NCBI GenBank assembly: GCA_049964655.1
Contig: JBMFXC010000016.1
Span: forward strand, 1 to 36,707
Length of the DNA: 36,707 bases
From: JAJZJT01 sp049964655
GTDB taxonomy: Bacteria > Actinomycetota > Acidimicrobiia > Acidimicrobiales > RAAP-2
Direction of reading: 5' to 3'
Part shown: piece after piece, positions 1-8,750 of the stretch
How positions within the stretch are numbered: the stretch's first letter is position 1
How the letters are laid out: every line of letters starts with the position of its first letter
The notes under the pieces: model-generated
Told to the model about the DNA's origin: nothing
Seen by the model: the letters and a program-made list of their open reading frames with translations, nothing else
The model's database searches: none
Made by a program: the position numbers and the translations under genes

Positions 1-2
1 CC

Positions 3-1148
3 CGGATGACGACGATGGCCTCCTTGCTCCGACCCGCCCTCTTCGCCGCCATCATCATCGTCTTCGCCGAGTCGATCGCCGACTTCGGGACCGCGGTCGT
101 GATCGCCCCGAACGCGCACTTTCCGGTCGCCACGTACACCCTCTACACGGCCCTCGCCAGCTACCCGGCCGACTTCGGGGTGGCTGCCGTCATCGGGTGG
201 ATGCTGGTGGCCTCGGTGGCCGTGGCCCTGCTGCTCCAGAGGCGCCTTCTCGCTCGCCGCTCCTACGCCGTCCTCGGCGGCCGGACTCGTCCCGTCACGC
301 CGGTCCGCCTTCCACCGCTCCGGCACCTGGTCGCCGTCGCCGGCGTGTGCGCCTTCTTCGTCGTCGCCCTCGGCGTCCCCGTGCTCGGTGCCGTGGTGTC
401 GTCCCTCCTCGAGCCGTTCCACCACCTCGGCCTCCACAGCCTCACGGTGGGTGCCTACCGGGGCATCCTCTCCAGCTCGGCGCTCGGCGGACCGCTCGAC
501 GTGTCGTTCAAGCTGGCCCTGATCAACGCGTTCGCCACCCTCGTGCTCGCCGGCGTGGTGGCCAGGCGTCTGGCGGCTGGCCGGTTGGACGCGCTGAGCA
601 GGGTGATGGACCTCACCCTGATGGCGGCCGTGGCCCTACCCGGCCTGGTGCTGGCGGCCGGGTACATCTTCGCCTACAACCTCCCCATCGTCGGGACCCT
701 CGGCATCCACCTCTACGGCACCCTTTGGGTGCTCGGCATGGCCTATCTGGCCGGGGCCCTGCCGTCGACCAGCCGGATCCTCGTCGGGCCGATGACCCAG
801 GTGCAGGGATCGTTGCTGGCCGCTGCCCGGGTGCACGGGGCGACGACGGCTACGGCCTGGCGCAAGGGCGTCCTCCCACTGCTTGCCCCGAGCCTGGTGT
901 GGGCCTGGCTGCTCACCTTTGCCACCACCTTCCTCGAGCTGCCCGCCTCGGAGCTGCTCGCCCCGCCGGGGATCAAGCCGGTATCGGTGGCCATCGTCCA
1001 GGTGCTCAACAAGTCGGACCTCTTCCGAGGCACGGCGTTGTCGGTGGTTGCCCTTCTCGTCGACCTGGCGATGATCGTCGTGGTGACGGTCGGCTTCCGG
1101 CTGCTCGCCCCGAAAGGATGGCGGAAGGTGGGGGCCCGTGTGTTCTGA
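3..1148 (+). CDS. ABC transporter permease, FbpB/ThiP-like two-domain type (5' partial)
   Basis: Inner-membrane permease of a binding-protein-dependent importer, most like the iron(III) FbpB group. The frame is open to the window edge (codon CGG at 3-5 precedes the first ATG at 6). The visible N-terminus (MASLLRPALFAAIIIVF) looks like the end of a first EAA cytoplasmic loop, so the gene begins upstream and the first permease domain is mostly missing. A second domain follows, with an EAA-like loop (AARVHGATTATAWRKG, about nt 823-870, then VLPLL) and several hydrophobic helices. FbpB proteins normally have about 500-560 residues; about 381 are here. The ATPase gene follows 34 nt downstream. The substrate is inferred, not shown: iron is favoured by the FTR1-like neighbour, but thiamine or another anion is possible. 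Confidence 0.85.
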   Translation, partial: RMTTMASLLRPALFAAIIIVFAESIADFGTAVVIAPNAHFPVATYTLYTALASYPADFGVAAVIGWMLVASVAVALLLQRRLLARRSYAVLGGRTRPVTPVRLPPLRHLVAVAGVCAFFVVALGVPVLGAVVSSLLEPFHHLGLHSLTVGAYRGILSSSALGGPLDVSFKLALINAFATLVLAGVVARRLAAGRLDALSRVMDLTLMAAVALPGLVLAAGYIFAYNLPIVGTLGIHLYGTLWVLGMAYLAGALPSTSRILVGPMTQVQGSLLAAARVHGATTATAWRKGVLPLLAPSLVWAWLLTFATTFLELPASELLAPPGIKPVSVAIVQVLNKSDLFRGTALSVVALLVDLAMIVVVTVGFRLLAPKGWRKVGARVF

Positions 1149-1182
1149 ACCGGTGGGGAGGCGACGAGAGAGGAGCGACACC

Positions 1183-2427
1183 GTGACCATGGAGCATGCA
1201 CCGGCCGTCGAGCTGCAGGGCCTGACCAAGCGGTACGGCAAGGCCACCGCACTCGCCGACGTCGACCTCGACCTCGAGGCGGGGTCGTTCACCGTGCTGC
1301 TCGGACCCTCGGGCAGCGGCAAGTCGACTCTTTTGCGCTGCGTCGCAGGCATCGAGCAGGTCAGCGCCGGAACGGTCGCCTTCGACGGTCGCACGGTCGC
1401 CGGCCCTCGCTGCCACGTGCCGGCCGAGGAACGCGGGCTCGCCATGGTCTTCCAGGACTACGCCCTCTGGCCGCACCTCTCGGTTGTCGACAACGTCCGC
1501 TTCGCCCTCCGGCGCCTCCGGCTGGGCAGGGCCGAAGCCGTCTCTCGCTCGGAGGCCATGCTCGCCCGGGTGGGGCTGGAGGGGTTCGCCCGTCGGTTCC
1601 CGACCGAGCTGTCCGGTGGCGAGCAGCAGCGGGTGGCGCTTGCCCGGGCCCTCGTTGCCGGCCCCGGCCTCCTGCTCTTCGACGAGCCACTGTCGAACCT
1701 CGACGCCGACCTGCGCGAACGGCTCCGCGTCGAGATCGCCACGCTCACTCGCGAGACCGGAGCCACCGCGCTCTACATCACCCACGACCAGGCGGAGGCG
1801 TTCGCCCTGGCCGACCGCATCGGCGTGCTCGACCGTGGTCGCCTCGTCCAGGTGGGCACCGCCGAGGACCTCTACCGCGACCCGGCGACCCCCTTCGTCG
1901 CCAGGTTCACCGGGCTGGCCGGCGAGCTGCCCGGAGTGGTCGCCCGCGTCGGGTCGGATCGCGGGTGCACGATCCGAGTGGACGGACTGGCCGTGCCGGC
2001 CCGGTCGGGGACGGGCACGTCGCTCGGCGGAGGCCAACGGGTCCGTGTGCTGGTCCGCTCGACGGCCGCCACCATCGAGGAGCACCGGTGGAGGCTCTCC
2101 GATCCACCGATCGCGTCGGGGGAGGAGTCGTCGACGGGCTCTTCGGCCACGGTGCCGGCCACCGTCTGCGACGTGGCCTTCCGAGGCCGAGGCTACGACC
2201 ACGTGGTCGAGCTGTCCGGCGGCCATCGGTTGACGGGAATCTTCCACCCGAACCGGATCGAGCGCGGAGCGCTCGTCGCCCTCAGCGTGGACCCCGCTGG
2301 TTGCTTTGCCTTTCCTGACGGAGCTCCCGCTCCCGCCGGTACCCATGCCGGAGAGCCCGTCGAGCACCAGGACGGCGTCGGCGAGGAGCCCGAGGACCGT
2401 CTGCTCGCCTTGACCCGACGTACGTGA
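1183..2427 (+). CDS. ABC transporter ATP-binding protein (FbpC/PotA-like, with C-terminal TOBE-like region)
   Basis: Nucleotide-binding subunit that energises the upstream permease. With the GTG start at 1183 (AGGAG at 1171-1175, 7-nt spacing) the protein has 414 residues: Walker A GPSGSGKST at 41-49, a Q-loop in VFQDYALWP, the signature LSGGEQQR at 143-150, Walker B LLLFD ending at D167 and the H-loop in YITHDQAEA. About 180 further residues form a regulatory tail that fits a TOBE domain. An upstream in-frame start at 1138 would overlap the permease gene and has no matching Shine-Dalgarno site; ATG 1189 is also possible. The stop overlaps the next gene's GTG (GTGA), which suggests translational coupling. 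The family includes iron, polyamine, sulfate and thiamine importers. Confidence 0.9.
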   Translation: MTMEHAPAVELQGLTKRYGKATALADVDLDLEAGSFTVLLGPSGSGKSTLLRCVAGIEQVSAGTVAFDGRTVAGPRCHVPAEERGLAMVFQDYALWPHLSVVDNVRFALRRLRLGRAEAVSRSEAMLARVGLEGFARRFPTELSGGEQQRVALARALVAGPGLLLFDEPLSNLDADLRERLRVEIATLTRETGATALYITHDQAEAFALADRIGVLDRGRLVQVGTAEDLYRDPATPFVARFTGLAGELPGVVARVGSDRGCTIRVDGLAVPARSGTGTSLGGGQRVRVLVRSTAATIEEHRWRLSDPPIASGEESSTGSSATVPATVCDVAFRGRGYDHVVELSGGHRLTGIFHPNRIERGALVALSVDPAGCFAFPDGAPAPAGTHAGEPVEHQDGVGEEPEDRLLALTRRT

Positions 2428-3194
2428 CGGCGTCGGTCCGGCCCATGGCGCCCCTCGGTGCACGTGCCCGTCGCGAGGTCCGCTCGCCCGGGCCCGACGG
2501 GGCCGGCGCCGTCGCCTGGCGGCAGACGGCCGGAGCGGTTGAGGTCGTGCTCGTGCGCCACCGGGAGAGAGGACGGTGGGAGCTCCCCAAGGGCAAGTCC
2601 GATCCCGGCGAGGACTCGTGGTCGACGGCCCGGCGCGAGTTGTCCGAGGAGGCTGGCCTGGCCTGCCATCTCGACGTGGAGCTGGGCGGTGTCGACTTCC
2701 TCGACCGGGGCAGGTGGCGGAGCGTCCGCTACTGGTTGACCGAGCCCCTCCTCGCGGGCGTCGTGCCGCGACCGTGCCCAGGCACCGAGATCGCCGAGGC
2801 GCGCTGGTTCCGGCTCGCTGCCGGCGCGCCTGTTCCCTGTCAGCCCTACGACGCCCTCGTGCTGGCGTTCCTTGCCGTCACGCTGGCTGGACGAGGCATC
2901 TCCGTGCCGATCCCACCCGTCCACAGGGGACCGGACTGGCAGCTTGCCCCGGGGTCGAACCGCCCCTCTCGGCAGCTGGTCGCCGTGTCGGCCTCCGGCT
3001 CGGTGGTCGCCCGATGCGGTGCTCCACACGACGTCGATCGGGCATGGCACGCTGCAGGTGGTCGCGCCGCCGCCCCGCCGTCGACGGCACCGGGCTGCCC
3101 GGACGACACGGTTGACGGAGCACTGGAGGAGATGGCGCACGGAGGGTTCGAGGAGATGGCAGGCGGAGGACCGGAGGAAGAGGTGAGGCGATGA
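2424..3194 (+). CDS. Nudix hydrolase with long low-complexity C-terminal extension
   Basis: Hydrolase of nucleoside diphosphates linked to another moiety. The complete Nudix box (Gx5Ex7REUxEExGU) is at residues 57-79: it starts GKSDPGE and contains the metal-binding RELSEEAGL. The N-terminal 150 residues make a normal Nudix domain. The last ~105 residues are proline/glycine/alanine-rich with no recognisable domain and end in a near-repeat, EEMAHGG / EEMAGGG. The GTG start overlaps the ATPase stop by 4 nt; ATG at 2445 is an alternative. The stop overlaps the next ATG (ATGA), so the gene sits inside the transporter operon. The substrate cannot be told. The tail could be a genuine extension or sequence that became coding by stop loss. 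Confidence 0.85.
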   Translation: MTASVRPMAPLGARARREVRSPGPDGAGAVAWRQTAGAVEVVLVRHRERGRWELPKGKSDPGEDSWSTARRELSEEAGLACHLDVELGGVDFLDRGRWRSVRYWLTEPLLAGVVPRPCPGTEIAEARWFRLAAGAPVPCQPYDALVLAFLAVTLAGRGISVPIPPVHRGPDWQLAPGSNRPSRQLVAVSASGSVVARCGAPHDVDRAWHAAGGRAAAPPSTAPGCPDDTVDGALEEMAHGGFEEMAGGGPEEEVRR

Positions 3195-4015
3195 CGGCGA
3201 CGGTGACGGTCCACTCGAGCAGCGTGGTACTGGTGGTGGCGGTCTTCCTGGCTAGCGCCGTGGAGATGGTCGAAGCGCTCACCATCGTCCTTGCCGTCGG
3301 TGTGACCCGTGGCTACCGCGCCGCCTTGTCGGGCGCCGCCGCCGCCCTCGTCGTCCTGGCGGTGCTCGTCGCCACCCTCGGACCCGCGCTGGTGCGTTAC
3401 GTCCCGCTCGGGGACCTGCGCTTGGTGGTCGGCGGCCTCCTCCTCGTCTTTGGTCTCCAGTGGCTGCGCAAGGCGCTGCTCCGGGCGGCCGGGCTCAAGG
3501 CCAAGCACGACGAGGACGCCATCTTCGATCGCGAGGTCGAAGCGCTCCGCGCCTCCGGCGGGCGAGCGCCCCGCGACCGGGTCGGGTTCGTCGTGGCCTT
3601 CAAGGGGGTCTTCCTCGAAGGTCTCGAGGTGGTGGTCATCGTCCTCACGCTCGGCTCGACGTCCCACGACGTCGGGCTCGCCGCCCTTGCCGCCGGAGCA
3701 GCCGTCGTCGTGGTGGCGGCGTCGGGCCTCGCCCTCGCCCGTCAGCTCTCGTCCGTCCCCGAGAACGCCATGAAGCTGGGCGTCGGGCTGATGTTGGTGT
3801 CCTTCGGGACGTTCTGGTCGGGCGAGGGGGTCGGTGTCCGCTGGCCGGGGTCCGACCTGTCGATCCCCCTGCTCGTGGTCTGCTACGGCGCGGTCGCCTG
3901 GGCGGCCACGACCGCCTTGCGGCGAGCCCGCTCCGAGGAGCCGGCGGAGGCCGGTGCCCACGCGAACCTCGCCACCGTCGCTGGTGCCGCCGACCCGCAG
4001 GAGGAGGGGCGATGA
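3191..4015 (+). CDS. FTR1-like/COG4280-like integral membrane protein, possible metal permease
   Basis: Polytopic membrane protein of 274 residues with about seven hydrophobic segments. Each half carries a short acidic motif inside a helix: ExxE at E25-E28 (SAVEMVEAL) and E143-E146 (FLEGLEVVV). This duplicated ExxE recalls the (R)ExxE iron-binding motif of the FTR1/EfeU permeases, and the layout resembles an uncharacterised membrane family that I associate with COG4280. A charged cytoplasmic loop (about residues 100-135) separates the halves. The ATG overlaps the Nudix stop (ATGA), and the next small membrane gene overlaps its own stop the same way. Metal transport is inferred from the motifs and the neighbouring ABC importer; the arginine of REXXE is absent in both halves. 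Confidence 0.7.
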   Translation: MTATVTVHSSSVVLVVAVFLASAVEMVEALTIVLAVGVTRGYRAALSGAAAALVVLAVLVATLGPALVRYVPLGDLRLVVGGLLLVFGLQWLRKALLRAAGLKAKHDEDAIFDREVEALRASGGRAPRDRVGFVVAFKGVFLEGLEVVVIVLTLGSTSHDVGLAALAAGAAVVVVAASGLALARQLSSVPENAMKLGVGLMLVSFGTFWSGEGVGVRWPGSDLSIPLLVVCYGAVAWAATTALRRARSEEPAEAGAHANLATVAGAADPQEEGR

Positions 4016-4275
4016 GCACCGCGCCCGGCTCGAGCGGACCGGCGGTGCGCCAGCGGCCGGCCGTGGTCCGGGTGGTGGTCGCCTTCGGGGCCTTCTGGTG
4101 GGACTTCTTGGTCGGCGAGACGCCCGAGCTCTTCGTCGGCGCTGTCGTTGCTATCGCCGTGGTCGCTGTCGTCTGTACCGATCGAGCTGCCCGCACGGTG
4201 GCTGCAGCGGTCCTCCCGGTGTTGGTGGTCGCCGTCCTGGCCGGCTCCCTGGTCCGGGCCGCCCGTTCGCGCTAG
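4012..4275 (+). CDS. Small membrane protein of the metal-permease cassette
   Basis: An 87-residue protein with two predicted hydrophobic helices (about residues 39-54 and 62-80), preceded by a partly hydrophobic N-terminal stretch containing AFWWDFLVGETPE. It starts at ATG 4012 inside the stop of the FTR1-like gene (ATGA), with GGAGGAGGGG just upstream as the ribosome site, so the two are probably translationally coupled and may form one complex. The D, E and E in that stretch could be functional, but I do not recognise a family. It is the last gene of the five-gene plus-strand operon; the next gene is on the other strand. Confidence 0.6.
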   Translation: MSTAPGSSGPAVRQRPAVVRVVVAFGAFWWDFLVGETPELFVGAVVAIAVVAVVCTDRAARTVAAAVLPVLVVAVLAGSLVRAARSR

Positions 4276-4344
4276 CGAGGCCCGCGTCGGCGGACGCGGT
4301 GCCCGGGGGAGCCCGCAGAGGTCGGGAACCGGGGCCCGGCGCGT

Positions 4345-4833
4345 TCAGTCGCGGAAGTTCTGGAACTGGAGCGGGATGCCGAAGTCGTGCTCCTTGCACG
4401 CCTGGATCACCGCTTGGAGGTCGTCCCGCTTCTTGCCCGTCACCCGGAGCTGGTCACCCTGGGTCTGCGAGCTGACGCCTTTGATCCCCAGGTCCTTCAC
4501 GAACTTATTGAGTGCCTTGGCCTGGTCGGAGGAGATGCCGGCTCGGATGGCGATGCGCTGGCGGGCCGCGCCCCGCGAGGCCTCCTCGATCTTGCCGGCG
4601 TCGAGCGCCTTGAGCGAGACGCCTCGCTTGACCAGCTTCTCGTGGAGGACCTGCACGAGGGCACGCAGGCGGTCCTCGGTGGAGGAGCGCAGCACGAGCT
4701 CGTCGTCTCCCATCTCGATGACCGAGTCGGTCCCCTTGAAGTCGAAGCGGGTCGCCGCTTCGCGGTTGGCCTGGTCGACCGCGTTGCGCACCTCTTGGGT
4801 GTCGACCTCGGAGACGATGTCGAAGGTGGGCAT
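4345..4833 (-). CDS. YajQ family nucleotide-binding protein
   Basis: A 162-residue protein matching the YajQ/UPF0234 family in full length. The start MPTFDIVSEVD is canonical, RFDFKG lies in the first half, and the protein ends GIPLQFQNFRD. Family members fold as two ferredoxin-like domains and bind nucleotides; some are reported to bind cyclic-di-GMP. A longer open frame continues 39 codons upstream to 4950, but it runs through tRNA-Tyr and lacks family similarity, so the ATG at 4833 is the true start. No strong Shine-Dalgarno sequence is visible. The gene is convergent with the metal cassette and divergent from tRNA-Tyr, with 44 nt between. Confidence 0.92.
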   Translation of the reverse strand: MPTFDIVSEVDTQEVRNAVDQANREAATRFDFKGTDSVIEMGDDELVLRSSTEDRLRALVQVLHEKLVKRGVSLKALDAGKIEEASRGAARQRIAIRAGISSDQAKALNKFVKDLGIKGVSSQTQGDQLRVTGKKRDDLQAVIQACKEHDFGIPLQFQNFRD

Positions 4834-4877
4834 GGGGAAACAGTAGCCCCGGCTGACCGGGTATCCTTCGCCCCCGA

Positions 4878-4962
<85 letters not shown>

Positions 4963-5172
4963 GTACGAAAGACCAGCTCAGGAGTGAGAAACTCCGGTGC
5001 GGCGAAACTGCCTTCCTCGGCGCCGGCCAGCCGAACGGGTCCTCGGCGGGCGGCCCGATGCGCTCCCCGTCAGCACTCGGTCCACGAGCGGGATCGACTG
5101 CTGTCGACGCTACAGGAGGTGGGTCGGGGTGATCGATCGCCAAGCGCGCTGGGCGTCCGGGGAGGGCTGAGC

Positions 5173-5568
5173 GTGGGGCAGGTCGATGTCGTCCGCGTCT
5201 ACGAGGACCCGGGGCGGTCGGCGGGCGAGCATCGGGTCCTCGTCGACCGGCTGTGGCCTCGAGGTGTCACCAAGGTGGCCGCCGACCTCGACGAGTGGGC
5301 GCGGGACGTCGCCCCGAGCACCCAGCTCCGGCGTTGGTACAGGCACGACCCCGAGCGCTTCGATGAGTTTGCCCGCCGGTACGCGGCCGAGCTTGCCGAG
5401 GAGCCTGCCGCGTCGGCGGTCGCCGCCCTGGCACGACAAGCGCGTCGGGGGCGACTGGTCCTGCTCACCGCCACGCGCGACGTCGAGCGGTCCGGCGCCG
5501 CCGTGTTGGCCGCCGTGCTGGCCGGACCGGGGGAGCGACGTACGTCCGCACCACCCGGCCCGAGCTGA
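5173..5568 (+). CDS. DUF488 family protein (YeaO-like)
   Basis: A 131-residue protein. The conserved blocks are VRVYEDPG near the N-terminus, VDRLWPRGV, then LDEWARDVAPST and WYRHDPERFDEF, and finally VLLTATRD; this is the DUF488/YeaO signature. The function of the family is not established. The GTG start at 5173 is set by GGAGGG at 5161-5166 (6-nt spacing). A longer open frame from 4387 passes antisense through yajQ and through tRNA-Tyr and is not real. The following pseudogene frame begins immediately after the stop, so the two were probably once co-transcribed or brought together by a deletion. Confidence 0.88.
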   Translation: MGQVDVVRVYEDPGRSAGEHRVLVDRLWPRGVTKVAADLDEWARDVAPSTQLRRWYRHDPERFDEFARRYAAELAEEPAASAVAALARQARRGRLVLLTATRDVERSGAAVLAAVLAGPGERRTSAPPGPS

Positions 5569-5570
5569 CC

Positions 5571-6656
5571 GGCCTGCCGGATCAGCCCAGACCGGATGAC
5601 GAACGGCCCTTTCCGCGCACCGACGGGGCGCCTGGCGTCGACGTGTTCGTCCACGTGCTCGTCGAACCACCACGCCTCGTCATCGTCGGAGCCGGCGACG
5701 TCTCGATCGCCCTCGCCGCGGTGGCGAAGGTCCTCGGCTGCGCCGTCACTGTCTGCGACCCGCGCCCGGTGTTTGCCGACGCCGCCCGCTTTCCCGCTGC
5801 CGACCACCTCGTGGTGGAGTGGCCGGACCACCTCCTCACCCGGATCGGGGCGATGCTCGGGCCTCGTGACCCGGTGTGCATCCTGGCTCACGACCCGAAG
5901 TTCGAGGTGCCTGCCGTCGCCGCCGCTCTGGGCACCGAGGTTGGCTACGTCGGCGTGTTGAGCTCGCGCCGGACGGTCACGGCCCGGCGGGCACGCCTGC
6001 GCGACGCGGGCCTCGGCGACGACGCCCTCGACCGGGTGATGGAGCCGATCGACCTCGACATCGGGGCACCCAAGGCCCTCGTCGAGGTCGGCGGCCGTCC
6101 GCTCGTCGAGAGCGGTGCCACGACGCTCCTCGCCGGCGGCTGTCGGCCGGTCGTCGTGGCGGGAGCGGCGGCTGCACCGTGCGCCGACGGTTCGACCCGG
6201 TGGCTGGGGCGGTCGTGGTCGTCAACGGCGCGTGGCGGGAAGGCCTGGGGAGCTCGCTGAACCTCGGGCTCGCCGAGGCGGAGGCGGTCGGCGCAGCGGG
6301 CGCTGGTGCTGCCCGTCGACCAACCGGTGGTGACGGCGGCGCTCGTCGCGAGGCTGGTCGCCGCCTGGCGAGCGGGGGCGCCCGCCGTCCGGGCCGCCTT
6401 CGGAGGGCAGGGGAGGACTCCGGTGGTGCTCGACCGGTCGCTGTGGCCGGCCGTGCGGAAGAGCGCGGTCGGCGACGTCGGGGCGAGAGGGCTTCTCGGC
6501 GCTCGCCCCGAGCTCGTCACCCTGGTCGACTGCGGCGACGTCGGGGCCGCCTGCGACGTCGACACGCCTGCCGACCTCGAGGTGGTCGAGGACCGCTACG
6601 GAGCCTGGCTTGCCTCCACCCCCACCACCCTGGGAGGCGAGACGACCGAGCGGTGA
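5571..6656 (+). pseudogene. Decayed XdhC-Rossmann / MobA-like nucleotidyltransferase fusion
   Basis: Remnant of two molybdenum-cofactor-maturation domains. From about 5634 (VFVHVLVEPPRLVIVGAG) to about 6072 the frame reads as the C-terminal Rossmann domain of XdhC/CoxI proteins (VTVCDPRPVFA, LAHDPKFE, SSRRT, PIDLDIGA). The N-terminal XdhC domain is absent and no convincing start or ribosome site exists. At about 6070 it passes straight into a MobA/MocA-like cytidylyltransferase (PKALVEVGGRPLVE), missing that family's N-terminal LAAGxSxRFG loop. The reading then changes frame between about 6168 and 6210 (WREGLGSSL) and returns between about 6270 and 6300 (LPVDQPVV to CDVDTPADLE), i.e. two compensating indels. 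Sequencing error could explain the indels but not the missing domain and loop. Confidence 0.75.
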
Positions 6657-6743
6657 GGCAAGCAGGTTCGCCGCCGCCGGCCGGTGGTCGCCGACGGGCA
6701 CCCGGGCGTCCGGGCGCTCGCCGTCGTGTGCCGAGGGGCGCTC

Positions 6744-6771
6744 TTGTGCAACCCTGGTGCGACATTACAAT
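6744..6771 (+). promoter_or_regulatory. Candidate sigma-70 promoter for the MptB-like gene
   Basis: TTGTGC (6744-6749), 16-nt spacer, TACAAT (6766-6771; five of six matches to TATAAT). It stands out as an AT-rich patch in GC-rich sequence, 127 nt upstream of the next start and downstream of the pseudogene. Seen by motif only. Confidence 0.5.
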
Positions 6772-6897
6772 GCCGTTACGGAATCGACCTGAGGGTGCTT
6801 CGGTCCGTCGGAGCCCGGCCCCTTGTGTGGTTCCTCCGAGGTGTTGCCCGCCCGGTGCCTTGCGGCACCCGACGACCAGCGAGGAGAGACCCGGCCC

Positions 6898-8577
6898 ATG
6901 CCACCCGAGGATCCTGAGGCACCGGCGATGCCGCCGAGCCCTCTCTTCGGCAGCGGTAGGCGCGTCGCCGACGCCGCCACCAACGTCCGACGCCGAGTGT
7001 CGACGCTGCTCGGCCTGCCCGACCGCCCGGCGTCCCCCGTGCTGCGTCCGGTCGTCGCCGTCGACGGACCGCCGACACCTGCTCCGCGCGGGCTCGTCCT
7101 GCGGCCGGCCCTGCTCGGCTTCGTGGCGCTCCTGGCGGTGGCGGTCGGGGCGTCCCTACCCAGTTCGCCGTTCAAGCTGGAGATGCCGCACACCTGGTTC
7201 TTCGGCGTGCCAGCGCACGGCGGGGCCAGCAACTGGGGTGTCTACTTCTCGCTGGCCGCCGTGTACGGGGGCCTGCTCCTCCTGATGCGGGTGTGGTGGG
7301 GGATGTCGAGGCTCTATGCCCGCTCCCCGGGGGTGCCGACGTCCCAACTGTGGTGGGTCTTCCTCCTCTGGGCGCTCCCCATGCTGGTGATCGCCCCGCT
7401 GTTCAGTCGTGACATCTACTCCTACGCCGCCCAGGGCGAGATGGTGTCGCGACATCTGAGCCCCTACCACTACGGCCCCTTCGAGCTCGGCAACAACTCC
7501 TTCACCGCACCGGTGGACCCGCTGTGGGGCAATGCCCCGGCACCGTACGGCCCGCTCTTCCTCCAGATCGACGGGTTCTTCGCCCGCGTCACCGGCCACA
7601 ACGAGCTCGCCACCGTCGTACTGCTGCGCCTGCTCGCCTTTGCCGGCGTGGTGCTGATGGCGGCCTTCATCCCCCGACTGGCCCGGCTCTACCACCGCGA
7701 CGGGGCCGAGGTCTTCACGCTGGCCGTGCTCAACCCGGTGGTGATCCTCCACCTCATCGGTGGCGCCCACAACGACGCGCTCATGCTGGGCTTCCTCATC
7801 GCCGGCATCACCCTGGCCAAGGAGGGCCGGCCCGTCGTCGGGCTCGTGCTGTGCGCGGTAGCCACCGGCGTCAAGGCTCCGGCGGCCGTCGGTGCCTTGT
7901 ACATCGGGTGGAACTGGCTCGGGCCCTACGTGCCCGTCCGCGACCGCATCAGGCCCCTCATCACCGCTGGTCTCATCGGTGGTGCGGTGATGGAGCTCTT
8001 CTCCTTCACCAGCGGGCTCGGTTGGGGGTGGATCGGCAGTCTGCTCAGCCCCGGCGTGGTCCGGTCGTGGATGGCGCCGACCACGGCGGCGGCCTACCTG
8101 GCGACGGACCTGGCCCACGTCGTCGGCTTCGGCGTGCACATGGGGACCGTGCTGTCGGCCACCCGGTTCTTGGGCATGCTCGGTGGCGGCATCCTCTGTC
8201 TGTGGCTGCTCGGCAACAGCGACCGGATCGGCTCGCTCCGAGCCCTCGGCATGACCTTGCTGGTGATCGTCCTCCTCGGACCCGTCGACCAACCCTGGTA
8301 CCTGACGTGGGGCCTGGTGGCCCTCGCCCCGGTGGCTCGTGGCCGGCTGCGTTCCGGCCTGATCGGCCTGTCGATGTTCTCGGCCTTCCTCTCGTTGCCG
8401 GGGGCGGCACAGCTCATCGGCAACCTCGTCCACGGCGACCCGCTGTCCATCGTCCTGACCTTGTTGTGGCTGCTCGTGGTCCTGACCGTGCCGCTCTCCA
8501 CCATCGAGCGGCCGACGATCTCGTCTGGCCAGCGCGACCACTCGGCAGGTGAGCTCTCCGGGGTCGCGCTGGGCTGA
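6898..8577 (+). CDS. MptB-like polyprenol-phosphate-mannose-dependent alpha-1,6-mannosyltransferase (GT-C fold)
   Basis: A 559-residue polytopic membrane protein with roughly a dozen hydrophobic segments after a ~70-residue cytoplasmic N-terminus. The motif SRDIYSYAAQGEM (D172 as the likely catalytic aspartate of the first extracytoplasmic loop), followed by LSPYHYGPFELG and APYGPLFLQ, matches the MptA/MptB mannosyltransferases, which in Corynebacteriales extend lipomannan from polyprenol-phosphate-mannose. A late VDQPWYLTW motif also fits. The start ATG 6898 is preceded by GAGGAGAG; ATG 6928 is an alternative. It has its own promoter candidate at 6744-6771 and appears monocistronic. The exact polymer made in this organism is unknown. 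Confidence 0.82.
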   Translation: MPPEDPEAPAMPPSPLFGSGRRVADAATNVRRRVSTLLGLPDRPASPVLRPVVAVDGPPTPAPRGLVLRPALLGFVALLAVAVGASLPSSPFKLEMPHTWFFGVPAHGGASNWGVYFSLAAVYGGLLLLMRVWWGMSRLYARSPGVPTSQLWWVFLLWALPMLVIAPLFSRDIYSYAAQGEMVSRHLSPYHYGPFELGNNSFTAPVDPLWGNAPAPYGPLFLQIDGFFARVTGHNELATVVLLRLLAFAGVVLMAAFIPRLARLYHRDGAEVFTLAVLNPVVILHLIGGAHNDALMLGFLIAGITLAKEGRPVVGLVLCAVATGVKAPAAVGALYIGWNWLGPYVPVRDRIRPLITAGLIGGAVMELFSFTSGLGWGWIGSLLSPGVVRSWMAPTTAAAYLATDLAHVVGFGVHMGTVLSATRFLGMLGGGILCLWLLGNSDRIGSLRALGMTLLVIVLLGPVDQPWYLTWGLVALAPVARGRLRSGLIGLSMFSAFLSLPGAAQLIGNLVHGDPLSIVLTLLWLLVVLTVPLSTIERPTISSGQRDHSAGELSGVALG

Positions 8578-8750
8578 CCGACGACCACAGGGTGGGTTTC
8601 GGCACCGGCCCCCGGCATCCCGGGCCATCCGTCCGCCCACCGCCCCACCCTCGACCGAGGCCCCTCGTCCGGCCTCGACCCGAGTTCCTCCCCCGTGGCT
8701 GCGGGCTCCGACGACCCGGTCGGTCGACAACCTCGGGGATCCCTCGGAGG

